DNA of 64,000 bases from JBOGUF01 sp050696075 (GTDB lineage: Bacteria > Chloroflexota > Chloroflexia > Thermomicrobiales > UBA6265), in NCBI GenBank assembly GCA_050696075.1, contig JBOGUF010000059.1:101046-165045 (forward strand). The letters are read 5' to 3'. Both the position numbers and the translations under genes were made by a program. Positions 16,963 to 25,647 of the stretch are shown piece after piece. The notes under the pieces were generated by a model. It worked only from the letters and a program-made list of their open reading frames with translations, made no database searches and was not told the origin of the DNA. Position 1 is the stretch's first letter. Every line of letters begins with the position of its first letter.

Positions 16963-18567
16963 CTACTCGCGACGCGGCCAGAGACCGCGCTCGCGACGCG
17001 TGCCGCGTTGATCGTACTGGTCGTCCGGCTCGCCGCCTTGGGTTGACCAATCGTACCCATGGGAGCCGACCGACGAAGGCGTTGCTCCCGCCACCCGTTC
17101 GAGTTGGGCCGTCAAGTGATCGAGACGGCGCACCAGCGCCCCGGCCTCTTCGCTCACTTCGTGCTGACGCTGGGCGCTGAGATCGCCGATGCGTAGGAAT
17201 TCGTCGCGCAAATAGGCGAGGTTGGTCGAGATGTCGCCCAAATTCTTCGTCGCGTTGTTGACGCCGCCGGCCGTTCCCCGTAGGGAGTCGGCTAGCCGCG
17301 CGTTCGCCTCGGCCTCGCTGGCGATGGCGTGTTCGACCCGTTCTTGACTCGCGGCCAAGCGGGCGGCGATTTCGGCGATGCCGCGCACGGCGTCGCTGGC
17401 GGTGCGGCCGGCATGAGCCGCCGCCTCAGAGCCGGAGAGCGACTTGTCGGCGGCGTCGGCGAGTCCCTTCGCGGCATCGGCCAGTTGGCGGGTCACGGCG
17501 TGGTCGCTCTGGATGCCCGAGGCGACCATCCGCTCGAGCGAGCCGACCGCGGACATAAGCGACCGCTGTTGGTCGCTGGTGACGCCGACTTCGCTTGTCA
17601 AGTCTTCCAGCGCCGTCCGGAGACCGGTCGAGACCTGGCGCAGGTCCATGAGCAGCCGGTGCATCTCTTCGGCGCCGGCGCGCATGCCGCTGGCGAAGAC
17701 GCCGAAGTCCTCGAATTCCTTCTCGCGGCGGGCGGCGATCGCCTCCAGCCGGTCGTGCTCGACGCGGAGATTCGTGAGTAGTTGCTGGCTGTTGAAGTCG
17801 AAGCGCTCGGCGAGTTGCTTGACATTCTGCGCCAGCTCCGCGGGGCGGCCCGCGCGATCGGACGCGAGGACGACGGTGGCCTCGGCCAGCGTGTTGTCGA
17901 GGTCGGTCTGGAATCTGCCCGCGGTTGCGGAGATCGCATCCTCATGCGCCTCGCGTCGGCCATGAGAGTAGAAGGTCAGTAAGATGATGATACCGATGAT
18001 GACCGCGTCAACGATGGCGAGCGAGGAGAAGGTGGAAGAGAAAATACTACCTTCGCCCCCGAACCCCTGCTGCCAGAGGAGCAGGAACGGGAGCCGCACT
18101 TCGTCAGGATTGGCCGAGATGTACTTCTGGTAGGCCCGCACCGCTTCGGCCAACGCCGCCCAGGTCAGGAAGATCGGCAACAGGACCATGACGTTGCGGA
18201 TTTTGTCCGCCCGGTCGACGGTCGGCGGCACGTATCCGCCCTCGCGGCGAACCGCGTAGGCGTGGGCTAGCCGCTCCGTGTTGAAGGCGCGGCGAAGATC
18301 GACGTCGGCCCAGGCCTGCCGTCCTTCCTCAGTGCGGATGGAACGAGCCAGGTTCTCCATGCGTTGGGACGAGCGGGGGTCGACTTCGCCGAGAGAGGCT
18401 GCCATGGCCCCGAGGTTCTCAACCAGCTCGTGATGATTGTCGGTACGCCGCGGACGATTCGACCGCTCGTCGGGGAGTGTTGGCAGAGTTTGGGTTGTCG
18501 ATGCGCCGTCGTTCTTAGCGTTGAAAGGGGTGGATTCGGGTCGTTCGCGTCTCCGAAGCTGCACCAC
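16963..18567 (-). CDS. Two-pass membrane protein with long cytoplasmic coiled coil (possible stator partner)
   Basis: With the preferred GTG start at 18567 (AAAGG 9 nt upstream) the product has 534 residues. An N-terminal soluble part of about 125 residues is followed by two hydrophobic helices (about 126-143 and 182-200) flanking a loop of about 40 residues, then a 330-residue coiled-coil tail rich in Ala, Glu and Arg that recalls chemoreceptor or ZorA tails. I cannot recognise a MotA/ExbB domain, so the name is descriptive. Its 3' neighbour is the MotB/ZorB-like gene; divergently upstream is a degenerate kinase. Earlier in-frame starts up to 18807 are open but would overlap the divergent gene's promoter. 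Confidence 0.55.
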   Translation of the reverse strand: MVQLRRRERPESTPFNAKNDGASTTQTLPTLPDERSNRPRRTDNHHELVENLGAMAASLGEVDPRSSQRMENLARSIRTEEGRQAWADVDLRRAFNTERLAHAYAVRREGGYVPPTVDRADKIRNVMVLLPIFLTWAALAEAVRAYQKYISANPDEVRLPFLLLWQQGFGGEGSIFSSTFSSLAIVDAVIIGIIILLTFYSHGRREAHEDAISATAGRFQTDLDNTLAEATVVLASDRAGRPAELAQNVKQLAERFDFNSQQLLTNLRVEHDRLEAIAARREKEFEDFGVFASGMRAGAEEMHRLLMDLRQVSTGLRTALEDLTSEVGVTSDQQRSLMSAVGSLERMVASGIQSDHAVTRQLADAAKGLADAADKSLSGSEAAAHAGRTASDAVRGIAEIAARLAASQERVEHAIASEAEANARLADSLRGTAGGVNNATKNLGDISTNLAYLRDEFLRIGDLSAQRQHEVSEEAGALVRRLDHLTAQLERVAGATPSSVGSHGYDWSTQGGEPDDQYDQRGTRRERGLWPRRE

Positions 18568-18620
18568 ACGCGTCTGCCTTTCCCAATGAACCGCGATCTC
18601 GATATCCTGGACCGTTCGAC

Positions 18621-18626
18621 TACAAT
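18621..18626 (+). promoter_or_regulatory. Possible -10 box for the kinase-like gene
   Basis: TACAAT lies 90 nt before the kinase-like start, inside the 148-nt divergent gap shared with the coiled-coil membrane gene. No clear -35 box is seen. Confidence 0.3.
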
Positions 18627-18715
18627 CGCGGGTGCTGGGTGTCACTGTACCATCCACCATAACGCACTCGGTACTTCGTCGGTGTCCCGGATACGCGAAT
18701 CGACCTGAACAGCCT

Positions 18716-21211
18716 ATGCCCACGATTGCCACACTCGACGATGCCATGCGCCGCTCTGGCCGGCTGGTCCCGGCCATAAATCGGCTTGGCGGCGGCATGA
18801 TCGCCATGTCGGGACCAATCCAACCACTGCGCGCGACGGGCGCTGACGCCGTTGTCTATCAACTCCGCCAGCCATCCGGCCGCTCCATCGCCCTGCGCTG
18901 CCTGCTGATCGATCACCCCGAACCCGGTCTGGCAGAGCGATACCGCGGTTTAGCGAGTGCGCCGGCCGTCGCCAAATTGCGAGAATCACCGTCTTCCCCG
19001 GTAGTCGGCAATGTCCACTACATCGCCGACGGATTATCGCTGCCGGGGGCGGACTTCCGGTCGCTCCACCATCCGGTGATGGCGATGGATTGGGTCGACG
19101 GTCCGACACTGATCGAATCGGTTGATCGCGCCTGTCGCGCCGGCGACAGCGACCTCCTCGAAGCGCTGGCGGATGCCTGGTTGGCCGCGGTAGACGACTT
19201 TGAGGCCGCGGGGTTCTCGCACGGCAACTTAACGGCGGACAACATCATGGTGCGGTCCGACGGTCGCATCGTGCTCGTCGACTACGACACCGCCTTCTGG
19301 CCCGGATCGGCGCGCCCGGCGTCGACCGAATCGACGCCGGGCTATCGCCACCCTGCCGGACTCACCACCGGACCGGACCGACGTGATCGCTATCCGGCAC
19401 TGCTCATCTACGCCAGTTTGCGGGCGTTGGCGCATTGGCCGGATTTGCGGGAGGAGTACGGCGATCCGCCTGAGACGGCCGGCGGAGTGCTGCTCTTTGC
19501 GCCACGGGACCTGGCCGATCCGCACGACTCGGCGTTGTTCCGCACTTTGCGCTCAATTCAGGACCCGCCGACGCGAGCGCTGATCGGCATCCTTGGCGAG
19601 GCCTCGCACCATCGACCGGGCGAAACGCCGCCCCTGCGCGAGGCCGCGGCGGCGGCGTTCAACCTGGCGCGGGAGTCGCGGCCGCGCTCGACCACGACGA
19701 AGCCGTCGCCGGCGAGTGCCGCGCGGCGGCGGCAGGAACTTCTTACGCGCCTTAACGGCATGCTGATGGCGGGAGAGGTCGACAAAGCCGTTGAGTTCTG
19801 GCAGGCAAGCGGCTTGGCCACCGATGCGGAGGCCGTGCGAGAACTCGGTCCCCGAATTGCGGAACTCGCGCGACGAAAAGCGCAGCCAAGTGCTCGGCGC
19901 GAGACGGCGTTGGAGCGGGCGCTGGCCGATGCTCGGCGCGAGATCGAGCGTCGCCACGATGCACCTCCGTCGGCCGCGCATGTAGCGCCCATCGTGCCGC
20001 CGGCGCCGATGCGCCGTCCACCGCGGGCGATCGAGCAATTGCGCGTGGCGTTGGAAACGGGAGACGCGGCGGCCGTGGGCGCGTTGTGGCCGCACATTCG
20101 AGGCGAGCCGGACGCCCTGCCGTTCGCCTTTCACGCGACGGAGGTCGTGACCAAGCTCATGGGCGCGGCCATCGCCGGGGCGATCGAGCGAGGAGACGAC
20201 GACGCGGTCGTCGCGGCCGTCCAAGAGGCGGAGGCGGTCGGCGTGCCGGTGAATCGCATTGCGCGGCGGGCATCACGCACCGCGACCCGGCGCACGGAGT
20301 CGCGGCGCCGGTTGCGCGAGGCGCTGGTCAACGACGACCGGCCGGCGCTAGCTGAACTTGCCATCTCAGGTCGCCTGGCCGAGCTGGGTAAGATCGATCC
20401 CGAGGTGCGACGGATGATCGCGCGGGCCGTGCAGTGGCCGCATCTGGAACGGGCGTTGGCGAACGAAGATGACCTGGCCATCCTGGCCGCCTTCGACGGC
20501 GAAGCCTTTGCGCTGGCCGATTCCTTGACGCCGGAGCAACGGAATCGCGTCGACGTAGCGCATCGTCGCGTCACCTGGCTGGAGACGGTCCGCTCTGCCT
20601 TGCGCCGCCGCGACGTCGCGGTTCTGCGCGCCGCGCTTTCCGACGTCCCAACTGACGCCGACCACAGGCTCAGCCGCGTCGAGCGCAAGCGCTTCAAACG
20701 ATTGATCGACCAAGACCAGGCGGTGCGTGGCCTCGACGCCGCATTGAAGGGCGGAGATGACCAGGCGATTACGCGGGCGCTCGGTGAGATCGAGGCGACC
20801 GGCGCTTCACTGCCGGACTCGTTTGACTGGAACACTATGCGCGTGGTCGTCGACCGCCTGAGCCTGATGGCGTCGATTCGTCGCGCGGCGACCTCCGATC
20901 CACCCGACTACGCTCGTTTGGCCAGGTTACTGCCGGCCGCGCGCGTGGTGGCGGAAGGCGTCGATCTCGACCTCGGATCGGGGATCGACCTGGCACGGTT
21001 GGAAGAGGACGTTCGTCGCGAGGCTCATCGAGCCCGCCTGCGCGAGGCGATCGCCAACGGCGACGACGGCGGCATCGTCGCCGCCGCCCTCCCTGATCTC
21101 TACGGCACCCTCGCGACGCTGGCCGATGACGAACGCGCCCGCGTCGACCAAGCCCTCACGGACCACCGAACAGCGGCCTGGGGCGCTTGGCCGAAACGCG
21201 AGATCGCATAG
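18716..21211 (+). CDS. Degenerate protein-kinase-like protein with C-terminal helical repeats
   Basis: The 831-residue protein starts at an ATG at 18716; the frame is open further up but those codons would cover the promoter region. Residues about 35-240 have a kinase-like fold: the catalytic loop reads HGNLTADNIMV (169-179) where HGDL...N is usual, and DYD (189-191) replaces DFG. The ATP-site lysine position reads Arg (IALRCL, Arg61). The normal catalytic Asp and Lys are thus both replaced, pointing to a pseudokinase or an unusual enzyme. From about residue 345 to the end there are six to eight helical repeats of roughly 65 residues with a LREAL...(D/N)D..A..AAL pattern. It is divergent from the two membrane genes and probably works with them. 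Confidence 0.65.
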   Translation: MPTIATLDDAMRRSGRLVPAINRLGGGMIAMSGPIQPLRATGADAVVYQLRQPSGRSIALRCLLIDHPEPGLAERYRGLASAPAVAKLRESPSSPVVGNVHYIADGLSLPGADFRSLHHPVMAMDWVDGPTLIESVDRACRAGDSDLLEALADAWLAAVDDFEAAGFSHGNLTADNIMVRSDGRIVLVDYDTAFWPGSARPASTESTPGYRHPAGLTTGPDRRDRYPALLIYASLRALAHWPDLREEYGDPPETAGGVLLFAPRDLADPHDSALFRTLRSIQDPPTRALIGILGEASHHRPGETPPLREAAAAAFNLARESRPRSTTTKPSPASAARRRQELLTRLNGMLMAGEVDKAVEFWQASGLATDAEAVRELGPRIAELARRKAQPSARRETALERALADARREIERRHDAPPSAAHVAPIVPPAPMRRPPRAIEQLRVALETGDAAAVGALWPHIRGEPDALPFAFHATEVVTKLMGAAIAGAIERGDDDAVVAAVQEAEAVGVPVNRIARRASRTATRRTESRRRLREALVNDDRPALAELAISGRLAELGKIDPEVRRMIARAVQWPHLERALANEDDLAILAAFDGEAFALADSLTPEQRNRVDVAHRRVTWLETVRSALRRRDVAVLRAALSDVPTDADHRLSRVERKRFKRLIDQDQAVRGLDAALKGGDDQAITRALGEIEATGASLPDSFDWNTMRVVVDRLSLMASIRRAATSDPPDYARLARLLPAARVVAEGVDLDLGSGIDLARLEEDVRREAHRARLREAIANGDDGGIVAAALPDLYGTLATLADDERARVDQALTDHRTAAWGAWPKREIA

Positions 21212-21244
21212 GCTGGCGTGCGTTTCGAGCCTGTCGGCGGCGTT

Positions 21245-22036
21245 TCAACTTGACGAACGCTGTTTCTCTGTAAGCGCCGCCAGTCGCTCTCGGTGTTCCC
21301 GCGTCCCGGCCGCGGTCTCTTGCCAAACCGCCTCATAGGCGAGATGCTCCGCCAGGTCGGGGAAGACCGCGCGATTAAAGGCTCGTTTAGTCAGGCCGAT
21401 GGCGGTCGATGGTAAGTCGGCGAGCCGGTCCGCGTAATCGCGAGCTGCCGATTGCAATTCGGCGGGCGGGACGACGCGATGCACCAGACCAATCCGTTGG
21501 GCCGTTTCGGCGTCGATCCGCTCGCCCAAGAATGCCAGTTCGGTTGCGTTCGACAGGCCGATGAGCGCGGGCAGTATCGCCGTGCCGCCGATCGCCGGGA
21601 TCAGGCCGATGCTCATTGGAGAGATCACAAAACTCGCGGCGTCGGAGGCGATGCGAATATCGCACGCGATGGCGACGCCAAGGCCGGCACCGGTTGCGAC
21701 GCCGTTGATGGCGGCGACGACCGGTTTCTCCATTTGTCGCAGTCGCAGGATGACTGGGTTGTAGCGGTCGCGCACCTGGCGGCCGACGGCAGCGGCGCCC
21801 TGTTCGGCTTCCTCCTTGGCCAGCTCCCGCGTGTCCTGGCCGGCCGAGAACCCGCGCCCGGCGCCGGTAACGATGATCGCGCGGACTTCGTCATCCTCGT
21901 CCACGGTACGCAACGCGGCGGCGAACCGCTCGATCAGCGCCCGATCGAAAGCGTTGAGCGATGCGGGCCGGTTCAGCGTGATCGTGGCGACCGGTCCCTC
22001 CCGAACGATGCGAACGATCGCCTCGATGCTGGTCAT
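21245..22036 (-). CDS. Enoyl-CoA hydratase/isomerase family protein (PaaG-like)
   Basis: This 263-residue crotonase-family protein begins MTSIEAIVRIVREGPVATIT and has the oxyanion-hole segments GRGFSAGQDTREL and INGVATGAGLGVAIACD. The GQD motif is shared with PaaG (ring 1,2-epoxyphenylacetyl-CoA isomerase) and related hydratases. The substrate is a CoA thioester but cannot be fixed from sequence alone. AAAGGGG lies about 10 nt before the ATG. It is convergent with the kinase-like gene and divergent from the PknB-type kinase. No other fatty-acid or aromatic-degradation genes are adjacent. Confidence 0.88.
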   Translation of the reverse strand: MTSIEAIVRIVREGPVATITLNRPASLNAFDRALIERFAAALRTVDEDDEVRAIIVTGAGRGFSAGQDTRELAKEEAEQGAAAVGRQVRDRYNPVILRLRQMEKPVVAAINGVATGAGLGVAIACDIRIASDAASFVISPMSIGLIPAIGGTAILPALIGLSNATELAFLGERIDAETAQRIGLVHRVVPPAELQSAARDYADRLADLPSTAIGLTKRAFNRAVFPDLAEHLAYEAVWQETAAGTREHRERLAALTEKQRSSS

Positions 22037-22132
22037 GGGTAAGTAACCCCTTTCGTTCGACCGACGTTTTGTCGTTAAGCATTCGAGCCCAAGCAGGAGT
22101 CCGCGTCATTATCGTTATCGGCGGAAGCGGTC

Positions 22133-22141
22133 TGGTAGAGT
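22133..22141 (+). promoter_or_regulatory. Extended -10 promoter for the Ser/Thr kinase
   Basis: TGGTAGAGT fits TGN plus a -10 hexamer and lies 60 nt before the GTG start at 22201. Confidence 0.35.
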
Positions 22142-22200
22142 AGCCGAAGGGCTCCACTCGATGCACCCGTCACAGAACGCGCCCCGAAGGATGACGATCA

Positions 22201-23682
22201 GTGGCCTCGATTCCGGATGAGCGGATGGAGCGGACGATCCCGGTTGACGATGAGCGACCGCGCCGTGTCGTCGCCGGGCACTACGCGGTCGATCTGGATG
22301 CGCCGCTCGGTCAGGGCGGAATGGCGCTGGTCTATCGCGGGCGGGATTTGCGCACTCGCCGCGAAGTTGCCCTCAAGACGCTGCGCCTCGAGTACCGCGA
22401 CGATCCCGATAGCCGCGCCCGCTTCCGTCTGGAAGCGCGCACAATGGCGTTCCTTAAACACCCGAACGTTGCCCGCGTCTACGACCTCTACGAAGATGCC
22501 GAAGCGCCGTGGGCCGTGCTCGAATATGTTCCCGGCGACTCGCTGAAAGATCTCGTCCAAGAGCGCGGACCGTTCGACCTATCCGACATCGCGAACATCC
22601 TCGATCAGGTCGCCAGCGCCTTGGCGCATCTGCACGCCAAGGGTCTGGTCCACCTCGACGTTAAACCGCAGAATGTTCTCGTTACGACCGGCGGCGTAGC
22701 CAAGCTGATCGACTTCGGCCTCGCCCAACGCGCCGGCCAACCGCAAGATCTGATCGGCGGATCCGCCTTCGGCACCGTGGCCTACCTCGCCCCCGAACAA
22801 GCGACCGGCGAACCGGTTGACGTCGCCACGGACGTCTACGCGCTCGGCTGCGTCGTCTATGAGCTCCTCACCGGCCGCCCGCCGTTCGAGCCACCGGGCG
22901 ATCGCGAGGTCAAGAACGAGATCATTCGCGCGCACCTGGAACGAGAGCCGGATCCGCCATCCACGGTTAATCCCGCGTTGCCGGCATGGGTTGACAGCAT
23001 CGTCCTTTGGGCGTTGGCCAAGTCACCGGAGGATCGCTACCGCGACGTCGAGACCTTTGCGCGGGTATTCCGCACCGGCGTGGTACGGATGGCCGACCTG
23101 GCGGACGAATCGGTGGCGGTGACCGCGCCGTATGTCATCGACACACATCGGATCCCCGCCGCCGCGCACGAGGAGCGGTCATCGTTGACGCGACGCGCGG
23201 CTCACAGCGTCTATCGGACCGGTGGCAAGACGGCCCGGCGCTCGGGCGGACTGCGCCGGTTGATGTGGCGCGCGACGGCCGCCTTTGCCCTGCTCAATCT
23301 CATGCTCGCGCTGGCGATCTTCGTGCGCGACGGCGAAGTGCCGGGGATCGGCGGCGGCGAGGGACTCGGTCCCGGCGATCGAGCGCGCGTCGTCACGGAC
23401 GGCTTGCGCGTCCGCGCCGCGCCGGGCGTGTTCAGTGCCCAGATCGGTCTGGTCAGCGCGGGCGATGAACTCGTCGTCACCGGCGAGGCGGAGATGGTCG
23501 ATGGCGAGCCGTGGTGGCCGGTCGCCAGCGCCGGCGATGGAGCGTCGGTCGACGGGTACGTCTGGGGCGGAGGTCTCGAACCGCGGAGCGACGGCGTGTT
23601 CGATGCGGTCCGTGACACCGTCGACGACCTGACCTCGTTGCCAGGACGGGCGCAGGACCGGGTGCGCGGCTGGCTCCCGTAA
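22201..23682 (+). CDS. PknB-type serine/threonine protein kinase with extracellular SH3-like domain
   Basis: The 493-residue protein has a full kinase domain at about 26-295: glycine loop LGQGGMALVYRG, ATP lysine in VALKT (residue 59), catalytic loop HLDVKPQN (Asp153) and DFG (171-173), then an APE-type motif (APEQ). A single membrane helix (about 355-375) leads to an outer bacterial SH3 domain (DGLRVRAAPGVFSAQIG...). The SH3 could sense wall peptides and signal to the kinase, in place of the PASTA domains of PknB/Stk1; this is inference. The start is GTG behind GAAGGAT. It is active-looking, unlike the kinase-like protein at 18716. Confidence 0.92.
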   Translation: MASIPDERMERTIPVDDERPRRVVAGHYAVDLDAPLGQGGMALVYRGRDLRTRREVALKTLRLEYRDDPDSRARFRLEARTMAFLKHPNVARVYDLYEDAEAPWAVLEYVPGDSLKDLVQERGPFDLSDIANILDQVASALAHLHAKGLVHLDVKPQNVLVTTGGVAKLIDFGLAQRAGQPQDLIGGSAFGTVAYLAPEQATGEPVDVATDVYALGCVVYELLTGRPPFEPPGDREVKNEIIRAHLEREPDPPSTVNPALPAWVDSIVLWALAKSPEDRYRDVETFARVFRTGVVRMADLADESVAVTAPYVIDTHRIPAAAHEERSSLTRRAAHSVYRTGGKTARRSGGLRRLMWRATAAFALLNLMLALAIFVRDGEVPGIGGGEGLGPGDRARVVTDGLRVRAAPGVFSAQIGLVSAGDELVVTGEAEMVDGEPWWPVASAGDGASVDGYVWGGGLEPRSDGVFDAVRDTVDDLTSLPGRAQDRVRGWLP

Positions 23683-23748
23683 CTCGCTGATCCGTGCGTG
23701 CATGGGAAACCGTCAATGAATCGGTGGCGTAAGCCGAATCAGACCGCT

Positions 23749-23757
23749 TGATACAAT
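23749..23757 (+). promoter_or_regulatory. Extended -10 promoter for the HMA-sigma-anti-sigma operon
   Basis: TGATACAAT (TGN plus TACAAT) lies 50 nt before the HMA-domain start; no good -35 box is seen. Confidence 0.4.
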
Positions 23758-23806
23758 TGGCCAACTGGCGCGGCAATCGCATTCGCTATCGGACAGAGGT
23801 GCCGAG

Positions 23807-24013
23807 GTGGAGGTTCAAACCTTTCGGGTGCCGGACGTGAGTTGCGACCATTGTGTCCGTGCGATCACCGTCGAGCTGACGAAGCTGACGGGCGTCGATC
23901 GCGTCGAGGTTGACCTCGACGGCCAGACGGTCACGGTCGAGCACGACGGGACCGTTTCCGCGCTCGAGATGCAAGAGGGGATCGCTGAGGCCGGCTACGA
24001 GGTGACCGTTTGA
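23807..24013 (+). CDS. Heavy-metal-associated (HMA) domain protein, CopZ-like
   Basis: This 68-residue protein is a single HMA domain with the metal-binding motif VSCDHCVRAI (Cys13, Cys16), the length and ferredoxin-like pattern of copper chaperones such as CopZ. The Met normally in front of the first Cys is replaced by Val-Ser, which is tolerated in several families. It starts at GTG behind AGAGG. The next gene, an ECF sigma factor, overlaps its stop codon (TTGA), so metal binding and regulation are translationally coupled. No copper ATPase is nearby, making a regulatory role for this domain possible. Confidence 0.88.
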   Translation: MEVQTFRVPDVSCDHCVRAITVELTKLTGVDRVEVDLDGQTVTVEHDGTVSALEMQEGIAEAGYEVTV

Positions 24014-24831
24014 GCACGTCGCTGCCCGATCGAACCACGGGTGGCGCGGTCACGCCGGACGCGAAACCGGTGGAGATGACCGCGAACGGGTTGCGCCTCC
24101 CTGTCGATTGGCGTACGGCCGATGGACGTGTCGACGGTAGCACGGCGACGCCGTCGACGAGCGACGTCGAGTTGATGGTGCGACTTGTCGAGGGCGACAC
24201 GGACGCGCTCGCCGCGCTCTACGATCGCCACGCGCCGGCGGTCTTCGGACTCACGCGCGCCATCCTTCGCGACGCCCGTCTCGCGGAAGAGGCGACGCAC
24301 GACGTCTTCCTCGGCTTGTGGCAGCGACCGGATCACTTCCAGGCGTCCCGCGGCCCGTTTGTGGGGTGGTTATTGCGCGTGTCACGCAACCGCGCGATCG
24401 ACCTGCTGCGTAGAGATCGTGAGCAGCCCTTTGCGGCGGCGCCGGCAACCGATGACGGAGTGCCGACCGATCCAGCCGCCCGCTTGGTCGATCCGGATCC
24501 CGATCCGGCCGAGCAAGCGTTTGCGCTGGTGCAGCGCGACGAGGTGCGCCGCGCGCTCGCCGGATTGACGGCTGACCAACAACGTCTGCTCGGGTTGGCG
24601 TACTTTTCCGGGCTGACCCAACGGGAGATTGCCTTGCGTGTCGGTCGACCGCTCGGAACAGTCAAGACCCAGATACGGACCGCCATGCAACGGCTTGCGG
24701 AGATCCTGGTCTCGGCGGATCCGGCGATGATGGAGCGGAAGCAGAAACGGACTGAGAGTCGATCGTCGATGGTGACTGAGCAGGCAATGCAGGCGTCGGC
24801 GGGCGACGGCGAAGCTCCGGCAGAGCGATGA
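24010..24831 (+). CDS. RNA polymerase ECF sigma factor (SigK-like)
   Basis: The 273-residue protein has an N-terminal extension of about 50 residues, then sigma region 2 (LAALYDRHAPAVFGLTRAIL, ATHDVFLGLWQ) and region 4 (GLTQREIALRVGRPLGTVKTQI) joined by a linker, the plan of an ECF sigma factor. It is followed, with a 4-nt overlap, by its probable anti-sigma factor, the usual sigK-rskA arrangement. The start is TTG overlapping the stop of the HMA gene with GAGGTG upstream; an ATG at 24076 is an alternative. Released sigma would direct RNA polymerase to stress genes and to its own operon. Confidence 0.92.
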   Translation: MSTSLPDRTTGGAVTPDAKPVEMTANGLRLPVDWRTADGRVDGSTATPSTSDVELMVRLVEGDTDALAALYDRHAPAVFGLTRAILRDARLAEEATHDVFLGLWQRPDHFQASRGPFVGWLLRVSRNRAIDLLRRDREQPFAAAPATDDGVPTDPAARLVDPDPDPAEQAFALVQRDEVRRALAGLTADQQRLLGLAYFSGLTQREIALRVGRPLGTVKTQIRTAMQRLAEILVSADPAMMERKQKRTESRSSMVTEQAMQASAGDGEAPAER

Positions 24832-25637
24832 TGACGACCGTGACCGACCTCCAACATGACGACGTGGCGGATTTGCTTCCGGCGTACGCCCTTGGCGCGC
24901 TTGACCGCGTCGAGGCGATTGCCGTTGCCGACCATGTCTCCGATTGCCCGATCTGCCGCACCACGCTGGCAGACTATGACGCCGTGGTTCTGGATCTGAA
25001 CACCGCGGCGTCGACCGCGCCGCCAGCGGCTCTGCGCAAACGGGTTCTAGCGTCGGCTGAGCGCGCGAAACTTGAACCGGCGACGCCGAGCGCACCACGG
25101 GTTGCCCATGGAATCGGGCAAGAACCCGCGGCTCCAGGGTCGCCGCGCCGGCTTCGCTTCGTCGCGTTCGGCTTGGCGGCGGCAGCGGTGGCGTTGATCG
25201 TCGCGGTCGCGGTGCTGGCAGCGATGCTCGCGGATACCCGCCAATCGCGCGACGAGGCTGCCGCGGCCGAAGCGCAACTTGCCTCCTACCTCAGCGCCGG
25301 GGGCGACGTGATGGCGATGACCTCGCTCGCGGCGGCCAACTACGGCTACAGCTTTGGACAAGGGAGTCTTGTCACGGCGCCGGACAAACTGCCGATGATC
25401 GTGGTCGGCGGATGTCCCGAATCCGATACGGACCGCGAATACCGGGTCTGGGTGGAGCGGGACGGGGATCGCACGCGCGTCGGCGTGCTCGACGTTGGAG
25501 ACGAGGGGTCCGGCTGGCTGACGTTTGAGCCGCCGGAACCGCTCGCGAATTACGACTCCATCGGCGTCACCATGGTGACGGGAGAAGACGAGCGGAGCGA
25601 TCTCTTCATCGGCGCAACCGAAGCCACAACGACGTGA
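24828..25637 (+). CDS. Anti-sigma-K factor RskA-like, zinc-binding, membrane-anchored
   Basis: The 269-residue protein has an N-terminal anti-sigma domain with the zinc motif HVSDCPICRTTL (HxxxCxxC), one membrane helix (about 112-133, FVAFGLAAAAVALIVAVAVLAAM) and an outer RskA domain (GGCPESDTDREYRVWVERDG...). Such proteins hold the ECF sigma factor inactive at the membrane until the outer domain is cleaved or altered. The ATG overlaps the sigma stop codon. The HMA-sigma-anti-sigma order suggests control of sigma release by metal or redox state, which is inference. Confidence 0.9.
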   Translation: MMTTVTDLQHDDVADLLPAYALGALDRVEAIAVADHVSDCPICRTTLADYDAVVLDLNTAASTAPPAALRKRVLASAERAKLEPATPSAPRVAHGIGQEPAAPGSPRRLRFVAFGLAAAAVALIVAVAVLAAMLADTRQSRDEAAAAEAQLASYLSAGGDVMAMTSLAAANYGYSFGQGSLVTAPDKLPMIVVGGCPESDTDREYRVWVERDGDRTRVGVLDVGDEGSGWLTFEPPEPLANYDSIGVTMVTGEDERSDLFIGATEATTT

Positions 25638-25647
25638 CGCTTCTCGC

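Noticed and set aside
16204..17046. Plus-strand Ala-rich open frame across the MotB-like gene
   Set aside because: Shadow of the Ala-rich heptads on the opposite strand; composition without any fold pattern.
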